The notes beneath the pieces were generated by a model. The model ran no database searches. It was given only the letters and a program-made list of their open reading frames with translations, and was not told the DNA's origin. A DNA stretch of 64,000 bases from Romboutsia_C sp015668195 (lineage in GTDB: Bacteria; Bacillota; Clostridia; Peptostreptococcales; Peptostreptococcaceae). Shown here piece by piece: positions 16,700 to 26,572 of the stretch. How positions within the stretch are numbered: position 1 is the stretch's first letter; the number at the start of each line of letters is the position of its first letter. The stretch covers positions 310,001-374,000 of the forward strand of contig NZ_JADPFC010000001.1 of assembly GCF_015668195.1 (NCBI RefSeq), read 5' to 3'. The translations under genes and the position numbers were made by a program.

Positions 16700-18817
16700 A
16701 TGAAAAAAACATTAGTACTAGCAGAAAAGCCTTCTGTAGGAAGAGATATAGCTAGGGTATTAGGATGCAATAAAGATAAAAATGGATATATAGAAGGAAG
16801 TAAATACATAGTAACATGGGCACTAGGACATTTAGTAACATTAGCGGACACAGAAAGCTATGATCAAAAGTATAAAACATGGAATATAGATGACTTACCA
16901 ATACTTCCAAAGTACTTAAAAACTGTAGTTATTAAAAAAACTAGCAAACAATTTAACACAGTAAAATCTCAAATGACTAGAGATGATGTAGGAGAAATAG
17001 TAATAGCTACAGATGCAGGGCGTGAAGGAGAGCTTGTAGCTAGATGGATAATAGACAAAGTACAAGCAAAAAAGCCATTAAAGCGTTTATGGATATCATC
17101 AAATACAGATAAAGCAATAAAAGACGGATTTAATAAATTAAAAGATGCAAAAGAATATGATAATTTATACTACTCAGCAATAGCAAGAGCTGAAGCCGAC
17201 TGGATAGTTGGTATAAATGCAACTAGGGCACTTACAACAAAGTACAATGCACAGCTTTCTTGTGGTAGAGTACAAACACCAACATTAGGAATGATATATA
17301 AAAGAGAAAAAGAAATAATGGAATTTAAACCTAAAAACTACTATGGAATAAATTTAAAAGCTAATAAAGGAAATTCAGATATTTTATTTACTTGGATAGA
17401 TAAAAATAATCAAAGTAGTAGTTTTAATGAAGAAAAGATAGATAAGATAATAAACAAAATAAGAAGTAAAGATTTAAAGATAATAAAGGTAGATAAAACC
17501 CTAAAGAAAAAATATTCACAAGGATTATATGATTTAACAGAACTACAAAGAGATGCAAATAAAATATATGGGTACTCTGCTAAAGAAACTTTATCTATAA
17601 TGCAAAGGTTATATGAACATCATAAAGTACTTACATATCCTAGAACAGATTCTAGATATTTAACATCTGACATAGTAGAAACTTTAAAAGATAGAGTTAA
17701 GGCTGTTAATATAAGTGATTACTCTAGAGTATGTAATAAAATATTAAAGTCTAATATAAAGGCAAATAAATCATTTGTAGATGATAAGAAAGTAACGGAC
17801 CATCATGCAATAATACCTACAGAAGAAAGAGTATTTTTAGGTGAGTTAAGTGAAAAAGAGAGAAAAATATATGACCTTGTTGTTAAAAGGTTCTTATCAG
17901 TACTTTGTCCACCATTTGAGTATGAACAAACAGTAATAAATGCTAGTATTGAAAATGAATACTTCACATTTAAAGGAAATAGAGTAATAAATCTAGGATT
18001 TAGAGAAAACTATAAAGAATTAGATGATAATGAAGACTATGGTAATGTAATAGTAGTAAAAGAAGGCGAAGTATTAAAGATATGTGATATTATAAAGACT
18101 AGTGGAAAAACTAATCCTCCATCATATTTAAATGAAGGAAGCCTTCTTACTCTTATGGAAAAAAATAATCTTGGAACAGTAGCTACTAGAGCAGATATAA
18201 TAGAAAAATTATTTAACACATTTGTAGTAGAGAAAAAAGGAAAAGAAATACACATAACATCAAAGGGTAGACAACTTTTAGAATTAGTACCAAATGAATT
18301 AAAAACACCAGAATTAACAGCTACATGGGAAACTAAGCTTACAGATATATCAAAAGGAAAGCTTAATAAAAATGTATTTATAAATGAAATGAAAGACTAT
18401 TCAAAAGATATAGTTAGAGAAATAAAGGGTAGTGATAGTAAATTTAAGCATGATAATTTAACTAAAAATAAGTGCCCAGAATGCGGTAAATATATGCTTG
18501 AAGTTAATGGGAAAAGAGGAAAGATGTTAGTATGTGAAGATAGAGAATGTAACACTAAAAAGACTGTATCTCAAATTACTAACGCAAGATGTCCAGTATG
18601 CCATAAAAGATTAGAACTTCGTGGAGAAGGAGAAGGAAAGACTTTTGTTTGTAGTTGTGGGCATAGAGAAAAGTTAAGTACTTTTAACAAAAGAAAAAGT
18701 GAAGAAAAGAATAAAGCATCTAAAAAAGATATTAACAAGTATTTAAAAAATCAAAATAAGAATGAAGAAGTATTTAATAATCCATTTGCAGAGGCTTTAG
18801 CTAAGTTAAAGAAATAA
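16700..18817 (+). CDS. topB: DNA topoisomerase III
   Basis: This is a 705-residue type IA topoisomerase that relaxes and decatenates DNA through a transient 5'-phosphotyrosine. The TOPRIM domain spans residues 1-140, with LVLAEKPSVGRDIARVLG (Glu) and ATDAGREGELVARW (acidic Mg ligands). The catalytic Tyr313 is in VLTYPRTDSRYL. Later core motifs include LNEGSLLTLMEKNNLGT and ATRADIIEKL. The C-terminus has one four-cysteine zinc ribbon (CPECGKYM then CEDRECN) and a second element CPVC...CSCG, followed by a lysine/asparagine-rich tail. The extra zinc elements and TopB-style N-terminus exclude TopA. The gene is a single transcription unit. Confidence 0.94.
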   Translation: MKKTLVLAEKPSVGRDIARVLGCNKDKNGYIEGSKYIVTWALGHLVTLADTESYDQKYKTWNIDDLPILPKYLKTVVIKKTSKQFNTVKSQMTRDDVGEIVIATDAGREGELVARWIIDKVQAKKPLKRLWISSNTDKAIKDGFNKLKDAKEYDNLYYSAIARAEADWIVGINATRALTTKYNAQLSCGRVQTPTLGMIYKREKEIMEFKPKNYYGINLKANKGNSDILFTWIDKNNQSSSFNEEKIDKIINKIRSKDLKIIKVDKTLKKKYSQGLYDLTELQRDANKIYGYSAKETLSIMQRLYEHHKVLTYPRTDSRYLTSDIVETLKDRVKAVNISDYSRVCNKILKSNIKANKSFVDDKKVTDHHAIIPTEERVFLGELSEKERKIYDLVVKRFLSVLCPPFEYEQTVINASIENEYFTFKGNRVINLGFRENYKELDDNEDYGNVIVVKEGEVLKICDIIKTSGKTNPPSYLNEGSLLTLMEKNNLGTVATRADIIEKLFNTFVVEKKGKEIHITSKGRQLLELVPNELKTPELTATWETKLTDISKGKLNKNVFINEMKDYSKDIVREIKGSDSKFKHDNLTKNKCPECGKYMLEVNGKRGKMLVCEDRECNTKKTVSQITNARCPVCHKRLELRGEGEGKTFVCSCGHREKLSTFNKRKSEEKNKASKKDINKYLKNQNKNEEVFNNPFAEALAKLKK

Positions 18818-18868
18818 TCTATTAAGTGGAGATATTAAAGTTACTAGATATTATTACCTAGAGTAGAT

Positions 18869-18905
18869 AAAGCATCTTACTAAACATAGTAAGATGCTTA
18901 TTTTA
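18869..18905 (+). terminator. Terminator after topB
   Basis: The stem AAGCATCTTACTA / TAGTAAGATGCTT is followed by ATTTTAATTT. Confidence 0.85.
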
Positions 18906-18991
18906 ATTTAAAATAAAAAAGTTATAAAAATATAGAAAAATAATAAAAAATATTGTATACTAGGTTTTAGTACTAGGTAATAAAGGAGAAG

Positions 18992-19948
18992 ATGATGGAT
19001 AAAAATAAAAAAATAAGATTGGCAGTTATAGGAGTGTTTGTAACATTATTTATAGGGATATCTACATTTATAGGGTATTTAGTTTATGATGGTTCGGTAG
19101 GCTCTAGCCAGAAAATAAAAAATGAAGAAGTTGTAGAAGTATTTTCAAGTAGAGAAAATAAGCCTCTAGAAAGGCTTAAAAATTATGAATATGAAGATGT
19201 ATTTATAGATTCACCAGAAAATGGTTATAAAATAGAAGCTAAACTTATAAAGTCAAACATAAAAACAGATAAGACTGTTATATTAGTTCATGGTATAGAA
19301 AGTTATTATTATGAATATCTAGATAAGGCATATGAGTACTTAGAAAAAGGATACAATGCAGTTATATATAATCAAAGACATACAGGAAATACTGGAGGAG
19401 AGGATTATACTTTTGGACTATATGAAAGATATGATTTAGAAAATGTAGCTAAATTTGTACATGAAAGATACCCTAATGGTTTACTTGGTGTTCATGGTCA
19501 TTCAATGGGAGCAGCTACTGCACTTATGCATTCTAGTTTAAATGAAAAAAATAAATATGTAGACTTTTATATAATAGATTCACCATATCATGAAATGGCT
19601 GATGCAGTAAGACTTGGTATCGAGGCTAAAAATATACCGCTACTCCCTGTAGGATATGCAAAATTTATGGGAGATATATACACACAAGTAAAATCAGGAT
19701 TTTCTTATGAAGATGTAAAACCTTATAAAGAAGTTCAAAATATAACTACTCCAATGTTTTTAATACATGGAAAAGAAGATAAAGTATGTTCACCACAAAG
19801 TAGCAAGATAATATATGAAAATATACCACATGATAAAAAAGAATTATGGCTTATAGATAATGTTCAACATGTAAATGGATATGATATATTGGGAGATGAA
19901 TATTTTAATAGAATATTTAACTTTATAGATAAAAATGTAAATAATTAA
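18992..19948 (+). CDS. Membrane-anchored alpha/beta hydrolase
   Basis: This 318-residue protein has one N-terminal membrane helix (about residues 10-32) and a hydrolase domain facing outside or the membrane surface. The fold markers are VILVHGIESYYYEY (oxyanion strand), the nucleophile elbow GVHGHSMGAA (Ser), the acid region LIHGKEDKVCSP (Asp) and the terminal NVQHVNGY (His). Clostridial relatives are annotated as serine aminopeptidase S33-like or lysophospholipase-like enzymes, and the substrate is unknown. AAGGAGAAG precedes two consecutive ATG codons at 18992 and 18995, and either could be used. Confidence 0.85.
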   Translation: MMDKNKKIRLAVIGVFVTLFIGISTFIGYLVYDGSVGSSQKIKNEEVVEVFSSRENKPLERLKNYEYEDVFIDSPENGYKIEAKLIKSNIKTDKTVILVHGIESYYYEYLDKAYEYLEKGYNAVIYNQRHTGNTGGEDYTFGLYERYDLENVAKFVHERYPNGLLGVHGHSMGAATALMHSSLNEKNKYVDFYIIDSPYHEMADAVRLGIEAKNIPLLPVGYAKFMGDIYTQVKSGFSYEDVKPYKEVQNITTPMFLIHGKEDKVCSPQSSKIIYENIPHDKKELWLIDNVQHVNGYDILGDEYFNRIFNFIDKNVNN

Positions 19949-19951
19949 TAT

Positions 19952-19990
19952 AGAAGGTAGGTAGTATAGAAAATGCTTCCTGCCTTTTTC
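19952..19990 (+). terminator. Probable terminator after the hydrolase gene
   Basis: An imperfect stem (GAAGGTAGGTAGTA against TGCTTCCTGCCTTTTTC) includes wobble pairs and ends in a T tract. Confidence 0.6.
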
Positions 19991-20113
19991 AATTTAATTA
20001 AATTTGGATAAGTTGATTATATGAATATTGAAAAATATAAAATAGATGTTAAAATAGTAAGTTATAAAGATAGATTAAAATTAATATATAAATAATATAA
20101 TAAAAGGAAAAGA

Positions 20114-20713
20114 GTGATAATCATGATAATTAAGAAATCAACAAAATATATAACATACACTTTATATATTTTATACTTATTATCTTTCATATTATTTTTA
20201 AAAAATGGTGAAATGGAAAAATTAGGTATAACTTTATTTTGTTTATTATCTACTATAGCACTTTATAAGATAAACTTAAATAATAAAAAACTTATAAATG
20301 ATAATTTATATATAGTTTTAATTTTATTTATAATGATATCTTCATTATTAGGTTCATGTTACAATTTTTATGACATAAACCACTATGATGACTTTTTACA
20401 CATTTGGTCGGGCCTTATAAGTTGTAGTGTAGCATATTCATTATTATTATTTTTTAATAGTAATGAACTAAAATATATGAACAAAATATTTATAATTATA
20501 TACCTATTTATGTTTAGCATGGGGGTAGCAAGTTTATGGGAAATAATTGAATTTTTATTAGATACTTTTATAGGAACTAATATGCAAGTAGGTGGACTTA
20601 AGGATACAGTTATAGATATGATAGATGCTCTAATTGGTTCTTTAGTTATGATTCCTATAATAATGAGCAGTTATAAGAAATTAAATCTTATTAAATTAAA
20701 AAAAAATTCCTAG
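20114..20713 (+). CDS. DUF2238-like (YjdF-type) membrane protein
   Basis: This is a 199-residue protein with five to six membrane helices. It has the polar signature of YjdF/DUF2238 proteins: YDINHYDDFLHIWSGL in the third helix region and SLWEIIEFLLDTFIG, MQVGGLKDTVIDMIDALIGS at the end, with clustered acidic and His residues in the membrane. The start GTG 20114 has AAAGGAAAAG at proper spacing. An ATG nine bases later is farther from that site. The function is unknown. It is a single gene converging on an oxidoreductase. Confidence 0.72.
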   Translation: MIIMIIKKSTKYITYTLYILYLLSFILFLKNGEMEKLGITLFCLLSTIALYKINLNNKKLINDNLYIVLILFIMISSLLGSCYNFYDINHYDDFLHIWSGLISCSVAYSLLLFFNSNELKYMNKIFIIIYLFMFSMGVASLWEIIEFLLDTFIGTNMQVGGLKDTVIDMIDALIGSLVMIPIIMSSYKKLNLIKLKKNS

Positions 20714-20735
20714 ATATCTAGGAATTTTTTATTTT
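20699..20735. terminator. Bidirectional terminator
   Basis: The stem AAAAAATTCCTAGA / TCTAGGAATTTTTT, with almost no loop as a full palindrome and A/T tracts on both sides, lies between convergent genes. Confidence 0.9.
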
Positions 20736-21972
20736 ATTTTATAAATTGTTTAAGATAATTATCCATTGAATCACAAACTTTTTTAGCATCTACAACAGCT
20801 TCTATAACTGTTTTAGCACCATTTGTAACATCTCCACAAGCAAACACACCTTCTCTTGTAGTTTGTCCAAATTCGTTAGTCATTAAAAGTCCATTATTTT
20901 TAGTATCAAGACCTTTATTATTTATAACTATATTGTTTTTAGGAACTTGGCTAATAGCTATTAATATACTATCACATTCATATAGCTTTTGACTTCCTTC
21001 TATAGAAACTAAAGACTCAGTACCATCTTCATTTACTACAACTTCAGTATCTTCAAATATTATACCTTCATCAACTATTTCAACAGGAGCTTTGAAAGTT
21101 TTAAATAAAACACCTTCATTTTGAGCTTCATGTATTTCATGCTTTGTAGCACTCATACTATCAAAGTCTCTTCTATAAAATATTTCTACATTGTCTGAAC
21201 CATAGTATTTTGCACTTCTAGAAGCATCCATGGCTACATTACCAGCACCTATTACTATAACTTTATTTCCAAGGTCATAGCTTTCAGGAGATCTTAAATA
21301 ATTAATAGCATAGTGAACATGTCCAAGTGATTCCCCTTTTATATCAAGCCTTCTTGGATTCCAAACACCAGTACCGATAAATATAGATTTATATCCATCT
21401 TCAAATAGTTTAGATAAAGTGATTACAGGACCTATAAGTGAGTTTATTTTTATTTTTACACCTAATTCTTTTAGTCTTTTTTCTAATAAATCAATATTAG
21501 TTCTTGGAAGTCTAAAAGATGGTATACCATAAGTTAATACTCCACCTATTTTTTCATTTTTTTCAAATATAGTAACATCATAGCCTCTTAAAGCTAAGTT
21601 AAGCGCAACTGTAATACCAGCAGGACCAGAACCTACAATAGCAACTTTAACTCCATTTTGTTTTGGTTTTTTAAGATTTATATCTTCTAAGTATTGACTA
21701 GATATTTCATGCTCAATATCATGAAAATGTACAGGTTCACCTTTTATACCTTTTATACAATTACCTCTACATTGATTTTCATGTGGGCATACTATAGCAC
21801 ATATTGCTGATAAAGGATTATTTTCAAATAGTATTTTACCAGCTTCTTTTATCTTGCCGTCTTTGTATAGCTCAATAATTTGAGGAATTGGAGTATTTAT
21901 AGGACAATTATTTTGACATCTCGCGTTTTTACAAATAATACATTTGTTGGCTTCATTTAAATTTTTAAGCAT
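20734..21972 (-). CDS. GltA/NfnB-like NAD(P)-dependent FAD oxidoreductase
   Basis: This 412-residue protein resembles the small subunit of glutamate synthase and related pyridine-nucleotide oxidoreductases. The N-terminus binds iron-sulfur clusters: CIICKNARCQNNCPINTPIP and CAIVCPHENQCRGNCIKG. An FAD-binding Rossmann motif VAIVGSGPAGITVAL and an NAD(P)-binding motif VIVIGAGNVAMDAS follow, with the C-terminal VFACGDVTNGAKTVIEAV typical of the family. No large GltB subunit or NfnA partner is adjacent, so the electron acceptor is unknown. A free-standing role in flavin-dependent electron transfer, or with a partner encoded elsewhere, is possible. The ribosome site AAAGGGTGG precedes ATG 21972. 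Confidence 0.88.
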   Translation of the reverse strand: MLKNLNEANKCIICKNARCQNNCPINTPIPQIIELYKDGKIKEAGKILFENNPLSAICAIVCPHENQCRGNCIKGIKGEPVHFHDIEHEISSQYLEDINLKKPKQNGVKVAIVGSGPAGITVALNLALRGYDVTIFEKNEKIGGVLTYGIPSFRLPRTNIDLLEKRLKELGVKIKINSLIGPVITLSKLFEDGYKSIFIGTGVWNPRRLDIKGESLGHVHYAINYLRSPESYDLGNKVIVIGAGNVAMDASRSAKYYGSDNVEIFYRRDFDSMSATKHEIHEAQNEGVLFKTFKAPVEIVDEGIIFEDTEVVVNEDGTESLVSIEGSQKLYECDSILIAISQVPKNNIVINNKGLDTKNNGLLMTNEFGQTTREGVFACGDVTNGAKTVIEAVVDAKKVCDSMDNYLKQFIK

Positions 21973-22262
21973 TATATTACCACCCTTTATTATATTATGA
22001 TTAAAATATGATGTACTAAATTATATTAAAGGTATATTATATATAAATATAAAGTACACTAATTAACTCTAAATAAGTTATATTATGTTATATTATAACA
22101 GAAAAAAGGGTAATTACCTACAGAAATTATTACCTGATACCAAAAAATCTGTGTTAAATAATTAATTAATAAAATTATGGAATTAGTTTACTAATAACGT
22201 ATATTTTAGTAATATATTATAAGGCACAATACATATAATATCGACAATTTTAGGGAGGAAAA

Positions 22263-23126
22263 GTGTTGTTAAAGAAATTTATAAATAAGGTAAAAAATTT
22301 AGTAGAACAAAATAAAGATAACTCAAAAATACATAAAAAGGATAAAACAGTATATAAAGAAGAGATTGTAAAATCAGATAAAAATAAAAAAATAAGTGAA
22401 ATAAAAGAAGTTAAAAAAGATTCAATACATAATGAAGATAAGAGTCATAATGAAAGTAAAGAACATAAAAAAGAAAAAATTGAAAATAAAAGTATAGAAA
22501 TTATTAGTGAAGACGATAAATATTATATAAAAGATATAAAAATAAAAAGAGGTATGTCTATTAAAGCTATAGATGTATATACAAAAGAAGAGAGAGTTTT
22601 TAAGACACATAAAGAGTGTGCTAAAAATCTAGGAATTCCTATTGAGTATATAAAGGAAAATTTAAAGTATGGATATACTGACTATATAGGTGGAGCTATA
22701 AAGTATTTAAGTAAAGAATTAAATCTTGAAAAAGAGTATGAAAGTTATCTAGATAGTAATAAAAAGCCATCTCAAATTTTAACAATATTAAATAACAAAA
22801 TATTTACTTCAAAAATATCAAAAGAAAAAAGAGAAGAAATTTTATGTAGTGATAAATTAGACCCTATAAAAATGCACTATATATTTGAGTGTATAGATGA
22901 AGAGTATGATGAGTATTTTAATAAATATAAATCAGTAATTAAAAGAGGGGGAAAAAAGAAGGTAGAACTTATAGACACAAAAGGAGAAGTAATAGAAGTA
23001 TTTAAGTCTTTAGATGAATGTGCAAATCATCTAAAAAAAGATAAAAAAGAAGTTGTTAAAATGCTAAAAGAAAAAAATACAAAAGTAGGCAGATATGAAA
23101 TAAGATATAGTTTAAGAAATATTTAA
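22263..23126 (+). CDS. Lysine-rich protein with two NUMOD1-like modules
   Basis: This 287-residue protein starts at GTG 22263 behind TAGGGAGG. Residues 1-90 are an extremely charged, lysine- and glutamate-rich, probably disordered region. Two similar modules follow. Each has a short beta strand plus helix-turn-helix-like segment: IKAIDVYTKEERVFKTHKEC...AKNLGIP at about residues 98-130, and VELIDTKGEVIEVFKSLDEC...ANHLKKD near the C-terminus (about 240-280). This is the NUMOD1 pattern that confers DNA specificity on homing endonucleases. No nuclease core (GIY-YIG or HNH) was seen. It may be a DNA-binding protein. The gene is monocistronic. Confidence 0.6.
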   Translation: MLLKKFINKVKNLVEQNKDNSKIHKKDKTVYKEEIVKSDKNKKISEIKEVKKDSIHNEDKSHNESKEHKKEKIENKSIEIISEDDKYYIKDIKIKRGMSIKAIDVYTKEERVFKTHKECAKNLGIPIEYIKENLKYGYTDYIGGAIKYLSKELNLEKEYESYLDSNKKPSQILTILNNKIFTSKISKEKREEILCSDKLDPIKMHYIFECIDEEYDEYFNKYKSVIKRGGKKKVELIDTKGEVIEVFKSLDECANHLKKDKKEVVKMLKEKNTKVGRYEIRYSLRNI

Positions 23127-23293
23127 ATTCATAATAAATTCATAAGCACTTCAATTACCATTCACTTATATATACTAAAATAATTAATGACAGAAATAAG
23201 AGTATATTACTTTATTAAATTTTAATTTTATTTACATTTCAAATAATGTAAAATATAAATAGTTATAAAAAATAGGTATTAGGGAGGATGTAA

Positions 23294-24370
23294 ATGTCTG
23301 AAGATAAGAAAATAAATAGTTTAGATGAACATGAAATTGAAAATGAAAAGGGAGAAAAAAAAGAAGTAAAGCCAGCTAAAAAAAATAAAGGAATAGTAAA
23401 AACTGCTATGATAACTTCATTAGTAGGTATATTATGCATAGGAGTAGGATTTACTACAGGAAAAAATGTTGGAAGAAAGTTACCAGCAACACACAAAAAT
23501 TATAGCGATAATAAGGTAATAGCAACAATTGGAGATACTAAAATAACGGGAAAAGAACTTGAAAAAAAGATGGAACCTTTATTTTATATAAATGGTAAAA
23601 CAGAAATGACGGATGAACAAATAAAAGCTTATGAAGATAGCATGATAGATTATATGACTACAACAGAAGTATTATATTTAGAAGGTAAAAAGGATGGTAT
23701 AAAAGCTACACAAGAAGAAATAGATGCTGAATATAAATCTTTAATGGAAAGTATTAGTAAACAATTTGGAATATCAGAAGAAGAATATATAAATAAATTT
23801 GGAATAAGCAAGAAAGATTCTGAAAAAGATTTAGAAAAAGAAATTATAGCTACTAAATATATAAAAAAGGCTTCAGAAGTAAGTGATAAAGAAGCTAAAA
23901 ACTATTATGATAAAAACAAAGATGAATTCTTAAAGGTTAGAGCATCTCATATACTTCTTAAAACTACAGATAAAGATGGAAATGACGTAAGTGAAGATGA
24001 AAAGAAAAAGATTAAAGAAGAAATAGACAAAATACTTAAAAAAGCCCAAGCTGGAGAAGATTTTGCTACATTAGCAAAAGAATACTCTGAAGATAGTAGT
24101 AAAGATAATGGAGGAGACCTTGATTTCTTTACAAAAGGTCAAATGGTTGAGCCATTTGAAAAAGAAGCATTTGCTTTAAAAGTAGGTGAAATAAGCAAAG
24201 AACCTGTAGAAACTCAATTTGGATATCACATAATAAAAAAGACTGATGAAAAGCAAGAAAACTTTGATGATATAAAAGAAGAATTAAAGTATAAGCTATC
24301 ATATGAAAAACAAAGTAATGTTGTCGATAATTTAATAGAAAAGTATAATGTCCAAGTAAAAGATAGATAA
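23294..24370 (+). CDS. prsA: PrsA-like foldase, peptidyl-prolyl isomerase
   Basis: This 358-residue extracytoplasmic folding factor has a charged cytoplasmic N-terminus of about 38 residues and one membrane helix (TAMITSLVGILCIGVGF), instead of the lipobox used by Bacillus PrsA. A SurA-like N-terminal helical region follows (IATIGDTKITGKELEKK onward). A parvulin domain lies at about residues 215-310: VRASHILLKTT, GEDFATLAKEYSED, GGDLDFFTKGQM and TQFGYHIIKK. It assists folding of secreted proteins at the membrane-wall interface. AGGGAGG precedes the ATG, and a terminator follows. Confidence 0.9.
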   Translation: MSEDKKINSLDEHEIENEKGEKKEVKPAKKNKGIVKTAMITSLVGILCIGVGFTTGKNVGRKLPATHKNYSDNKVIATIGDTKITGKELEKKMEPLFYINGKTEMTDEQIKAYEDSMIDYMTTTEVLYLEGKKDGIKATQEEIDAEYKSLMESISKQFGISEEEYINKFGISKKDSEKDLEKEIIATKYIKKASEVSDKEAKNYYDKNKDEFLKVRASHILLKTTDKDGNDVSEDEKKKIKEEIDKILKKAQAGEDFATLAKEYSEDSSKDNGGDLDFFTKGQMVEPFEKEAFALKVGEISKEPVETQFGYHIIKKTDEKQENFDDIKEELKYKLSYEKQSNVVDNLIEKYNVQVKDR

Positions 24371-24376
24371 TATTTT

Positions 24377-24420
24377 GCTACAGATATAGGTATTCCTAAA
24401 TCTGTAGCTTTTGTTTATTG
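24377..24420 (+). terminator. Terminator after prsA
   Basis: The stem GCTACAGAT...TAGG / CCTA...ATCTGTAGC has a 4-base loop and is followed by TTTTGTTT. Confidence 0.85.
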
Positions 24421-24615
24421 TAAAATTTTTTTATTTAACTATAAAGTTACACTTAAATGTTAGAATGATTAGAGTTTAACTTTATGGATAATAATCAAAT
24501 ATGATAATAAAAAGTGCTTTAAAGGGATTTTAGTAAACATATGGAATTAATATAGATATTAGTATATTAAGATTTAATCATAGTTAAAATGAATTGTCAT
24601 AAAGGATGTGGTTAA

Positions 24616-26187
24616 ATGAAAAAAGTAAATAAAAACAGCAAGTGGTTATTCATATTAGTATCTTTACCTATATTAGCATTTTTGCAGTACTTTCTTTTTA
24701 AATTTGGAGTTTTAAGTCCTATTGTAAGAGGTATAGAACTTAAGGTAGTAAATGGAGACTATGTTACAGATATAGATGAATATACCATAAGGTTAAATGA
24801 TAAAGTCAAACTATCTAGTGGAGACTATATTTGTATACCATCTTATGCAAAAAAACCTGATATTTGGTTTAACGTATTAGATAGTAAGAATATTCTAGAG
24901 ATAAAAGGAAATGAATTAATAGGTAAAAAAGAAGGAATATCAACAATAGGTGTTATGAAAAATCAAAGAGTGCTAAGGAAAGTCAACATAAGAGTTATAG
25001 ATCCTAAAGTTGAGGATATAACATATAATGTTGATAATAATTTAAAGTATGTAGGAGATAGTGCTACTATAACATCAGAAGTTAAAGTAGATTATGACAA
25101 ATTTAAAGAAAAAGAAAAAGTATTCTATGAGAGTAGTAATGAAGATGTTATAAAAATAGATGACAATAAAATAAAAGCTGTGGGTGTAGGTAGTGCTAAA
25201 GTGTATATAAAGTCTAAAGATATGGTAGAAACTTTAAAGTATAATATACAAGCAAAGATTGCAGAAATATCTATAAGTAGCACTATAGAAGTAGGACTTG
25301 AAAAAAGTAAAAAGTTAAAACCAGATATAATAACTATGCCTGCTGGACTTAAACATCCTAAGATAAGATATGAACTAGTGGAAAATAAATTAGGAGTAGA
25401 TAGAAATATAAGTCTTGATAAAAATACAGGAGTTATAACTGGAATAAAAGAAGGAAAAGAAAAGATAAGAATAATCTGTGATGAAAAAGAAAAAATAGTA
25501 ACTATAAAAGTTAGTAAAGAGTCAGTTACAAGCAACAAAGTAGAAAATATAAAAGCTTTATATGAGATAGTAGATGGTAAACTTTTAGTTAAATTATCTT
25601 GGGATTATATAGATGATGTAAATGAATATTATATATATTTAAAAAATAATTCATTAAATAATCCAGATTTTAATTTATACGATTCAATAAAAGTACAAAA
25701 GGATAAAATGGATTCAAATACCGTATATAAAAATATAGAAATAGATTTAATAGATGGTAAAATACCAGATATAAGCATATACGTAGCTGGTAAAACTAAA
25801 TATGGAATGACAAATCCAAGTAATACTATAAATATAAAGCCAATAGATGAAGATATACAGAATGTAGAAGTTAAAAATCTAAAAGCATCTATAGATAGTA
25901 ATAATAATTTAGCAACACTTACTTGGGATAAATTAGATATAAAAAATGTTAAATACAGTATTTATGTTAAAAACAATTTAAATCAAGATGAAGGATTTAC
26001 ACTTCTTGAAAGTAATATAGAAAGTAATAAATATACAATAAATCTTTCTGATGAAAATGTAGACCTAGAAGTTTATGTAAAGGCTAACAAGGATGATAAA
26101 TATTCAAAACATAGTAATATTGAAATTATAAAAAGAAAAGTTAGCGATGAAGATGTAGATATAGAAGAACCAGTAATAAATCAGTAA
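24616..26187 (+). CDS. Membrane-anchored protein with bacterial Ig-like and FN3-like domains
   Basis: This 523-residue surface protein has one N-terminal membrane helix (about residues 10-30) and no lipobox. Residues about 40-300 contain bacterial Ig-like (BIG2-type) repeats, recognisable from paired strands such as NVLDSKNILEIKGNELIGKK, SSNEDVIKIDDNKIKAVGVG and NISLDKNTGVITGIKEGKEK. Residues about 310-510 hold two fibronectin-III-like units, each starting with a VKLSWDYIDDV or ATLTWDKLDIK type strand. No enzyme domain is present. It is probably a structural or adhesive protein at the outer face. A 68-residue gene follows 45 bases downstream and may be co-transcribed. Confidence 0.75.
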   Translation: MKKVNKNSKWLFILVSLPILAFLQYFLFKFGVLSPIVRGIELKVVNGDYVTDIDEYTIRLNDKVKLSSGDYICIPSYAKKPDIWFNVLDSKNILEIKGNELIGKKEGISTIGVMKNQRVLRKVNIRVIDPKVEDITYNVDNNLKYVGDSATITSEVKVDYDKFKEKEKVFYESSNEDVIKIDDNKIKAVGVGSAKVYIKSKDMVETLKYNIQAKIAEISISSTIEVGLEKSKKLKPDIITMPAGLKHPKIRYELVENKLGVDRNISLDKNTGVITGIKEGKEKIRIICDEKEKIVTIKVSKESVTSNKVENIKALYEIVDGKLLVKLSWDYIDDVNEYYIYLKNNSLNNPDFNLYDSIKVQKDKMDSNTVYKNIEIDLIDGKIPDISIYVAGKTKYGMTNPSNTINIKPIDEDIQNVEVKNLKASIDSNNNLATLTWDKLDIKNVKYSIYVKNNLNQDEGFTLLESNIESNKYTINLSDENVDLEVYVKANKDDKYSKHSNIEIIKRKVSDEDVDIEEPVINQ

Positions 26188-26232
26188 TAAAAAACATATA
26201 AGTAGATATACTTTATTAGAGGAGAGATGGTT

Positions 26233-26439
26233 TTGAGAAGAAGATATGAACAAATAAGTAATGCTTCTAAAAACTTAGCAGAAGAAGCTTTTAAGTCATA
26301 TGCAGGCAAAAGAGACTACAAAAGAGCCATTGAAATCTATTCAATATTATCTACGTATACATGTATACCAAAAGATATATCAGACTTTTCTAAGAACATG
26401 TTATCTAGGCTTAGTAAAAAAATTGAAGAAAATACTTAA
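26233..26439 (+). CDS. Small helical protein, function unknown
   Basis: This protein of about 68 residues, if started at TTG 26233, sits eight bases after AGGAG. The ATG at 26227 is only two bases from that site and thus unlikely. It is predicted mostly helical, with a central AFKSYAGKRDYKRAIEIYSIL segment that resembles a single TPR-like helix pair. There is no signal or membrane segment. It follows the Ig-like surface protein and precedes a terminator. Codon use matches its neighbours, and a strong ribosome site argues that it is real. Confidence 0.65.
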   Translation: MRRRYEQISNASKNLAEEAFKSYAGKRDYKRAIEIYSILSTYTCIPKDISDFSKNMLSRLSKKIEENT

Positions 26440-26443
26440 GATA

Positions 26444-26480
26444 AAAGCCTCATATACTTTAAGTATGTGAGGCTTTGTAT
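26444..26480 (+). terminator. Terminator after the small helical protein
   Basis: The stem AAAGCCTCATATACTT / AAGTATGTGAGGCTTT, with one wobble, is followed by GTATTT. Confidence 0.8.
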
Positions 26481-26532
26481 TTGAAATAACAATATATGGT
26501 GGTATTTTAGTTTAAAGAGATAATAGGTATAA

Positions 26533-26572
26533 ACAAATAAAAGGAGTAGGTATCTACTCCTTTTATTTGTTT
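26533..26572 (-). terminator. Terminator of the small exported protein gene
   Basis: The stem AAATAAAAGGAGTAG / CTACTCCTTTTATTT overlaps the stop codon of the minus-strand gene. Confidence 0.8.
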
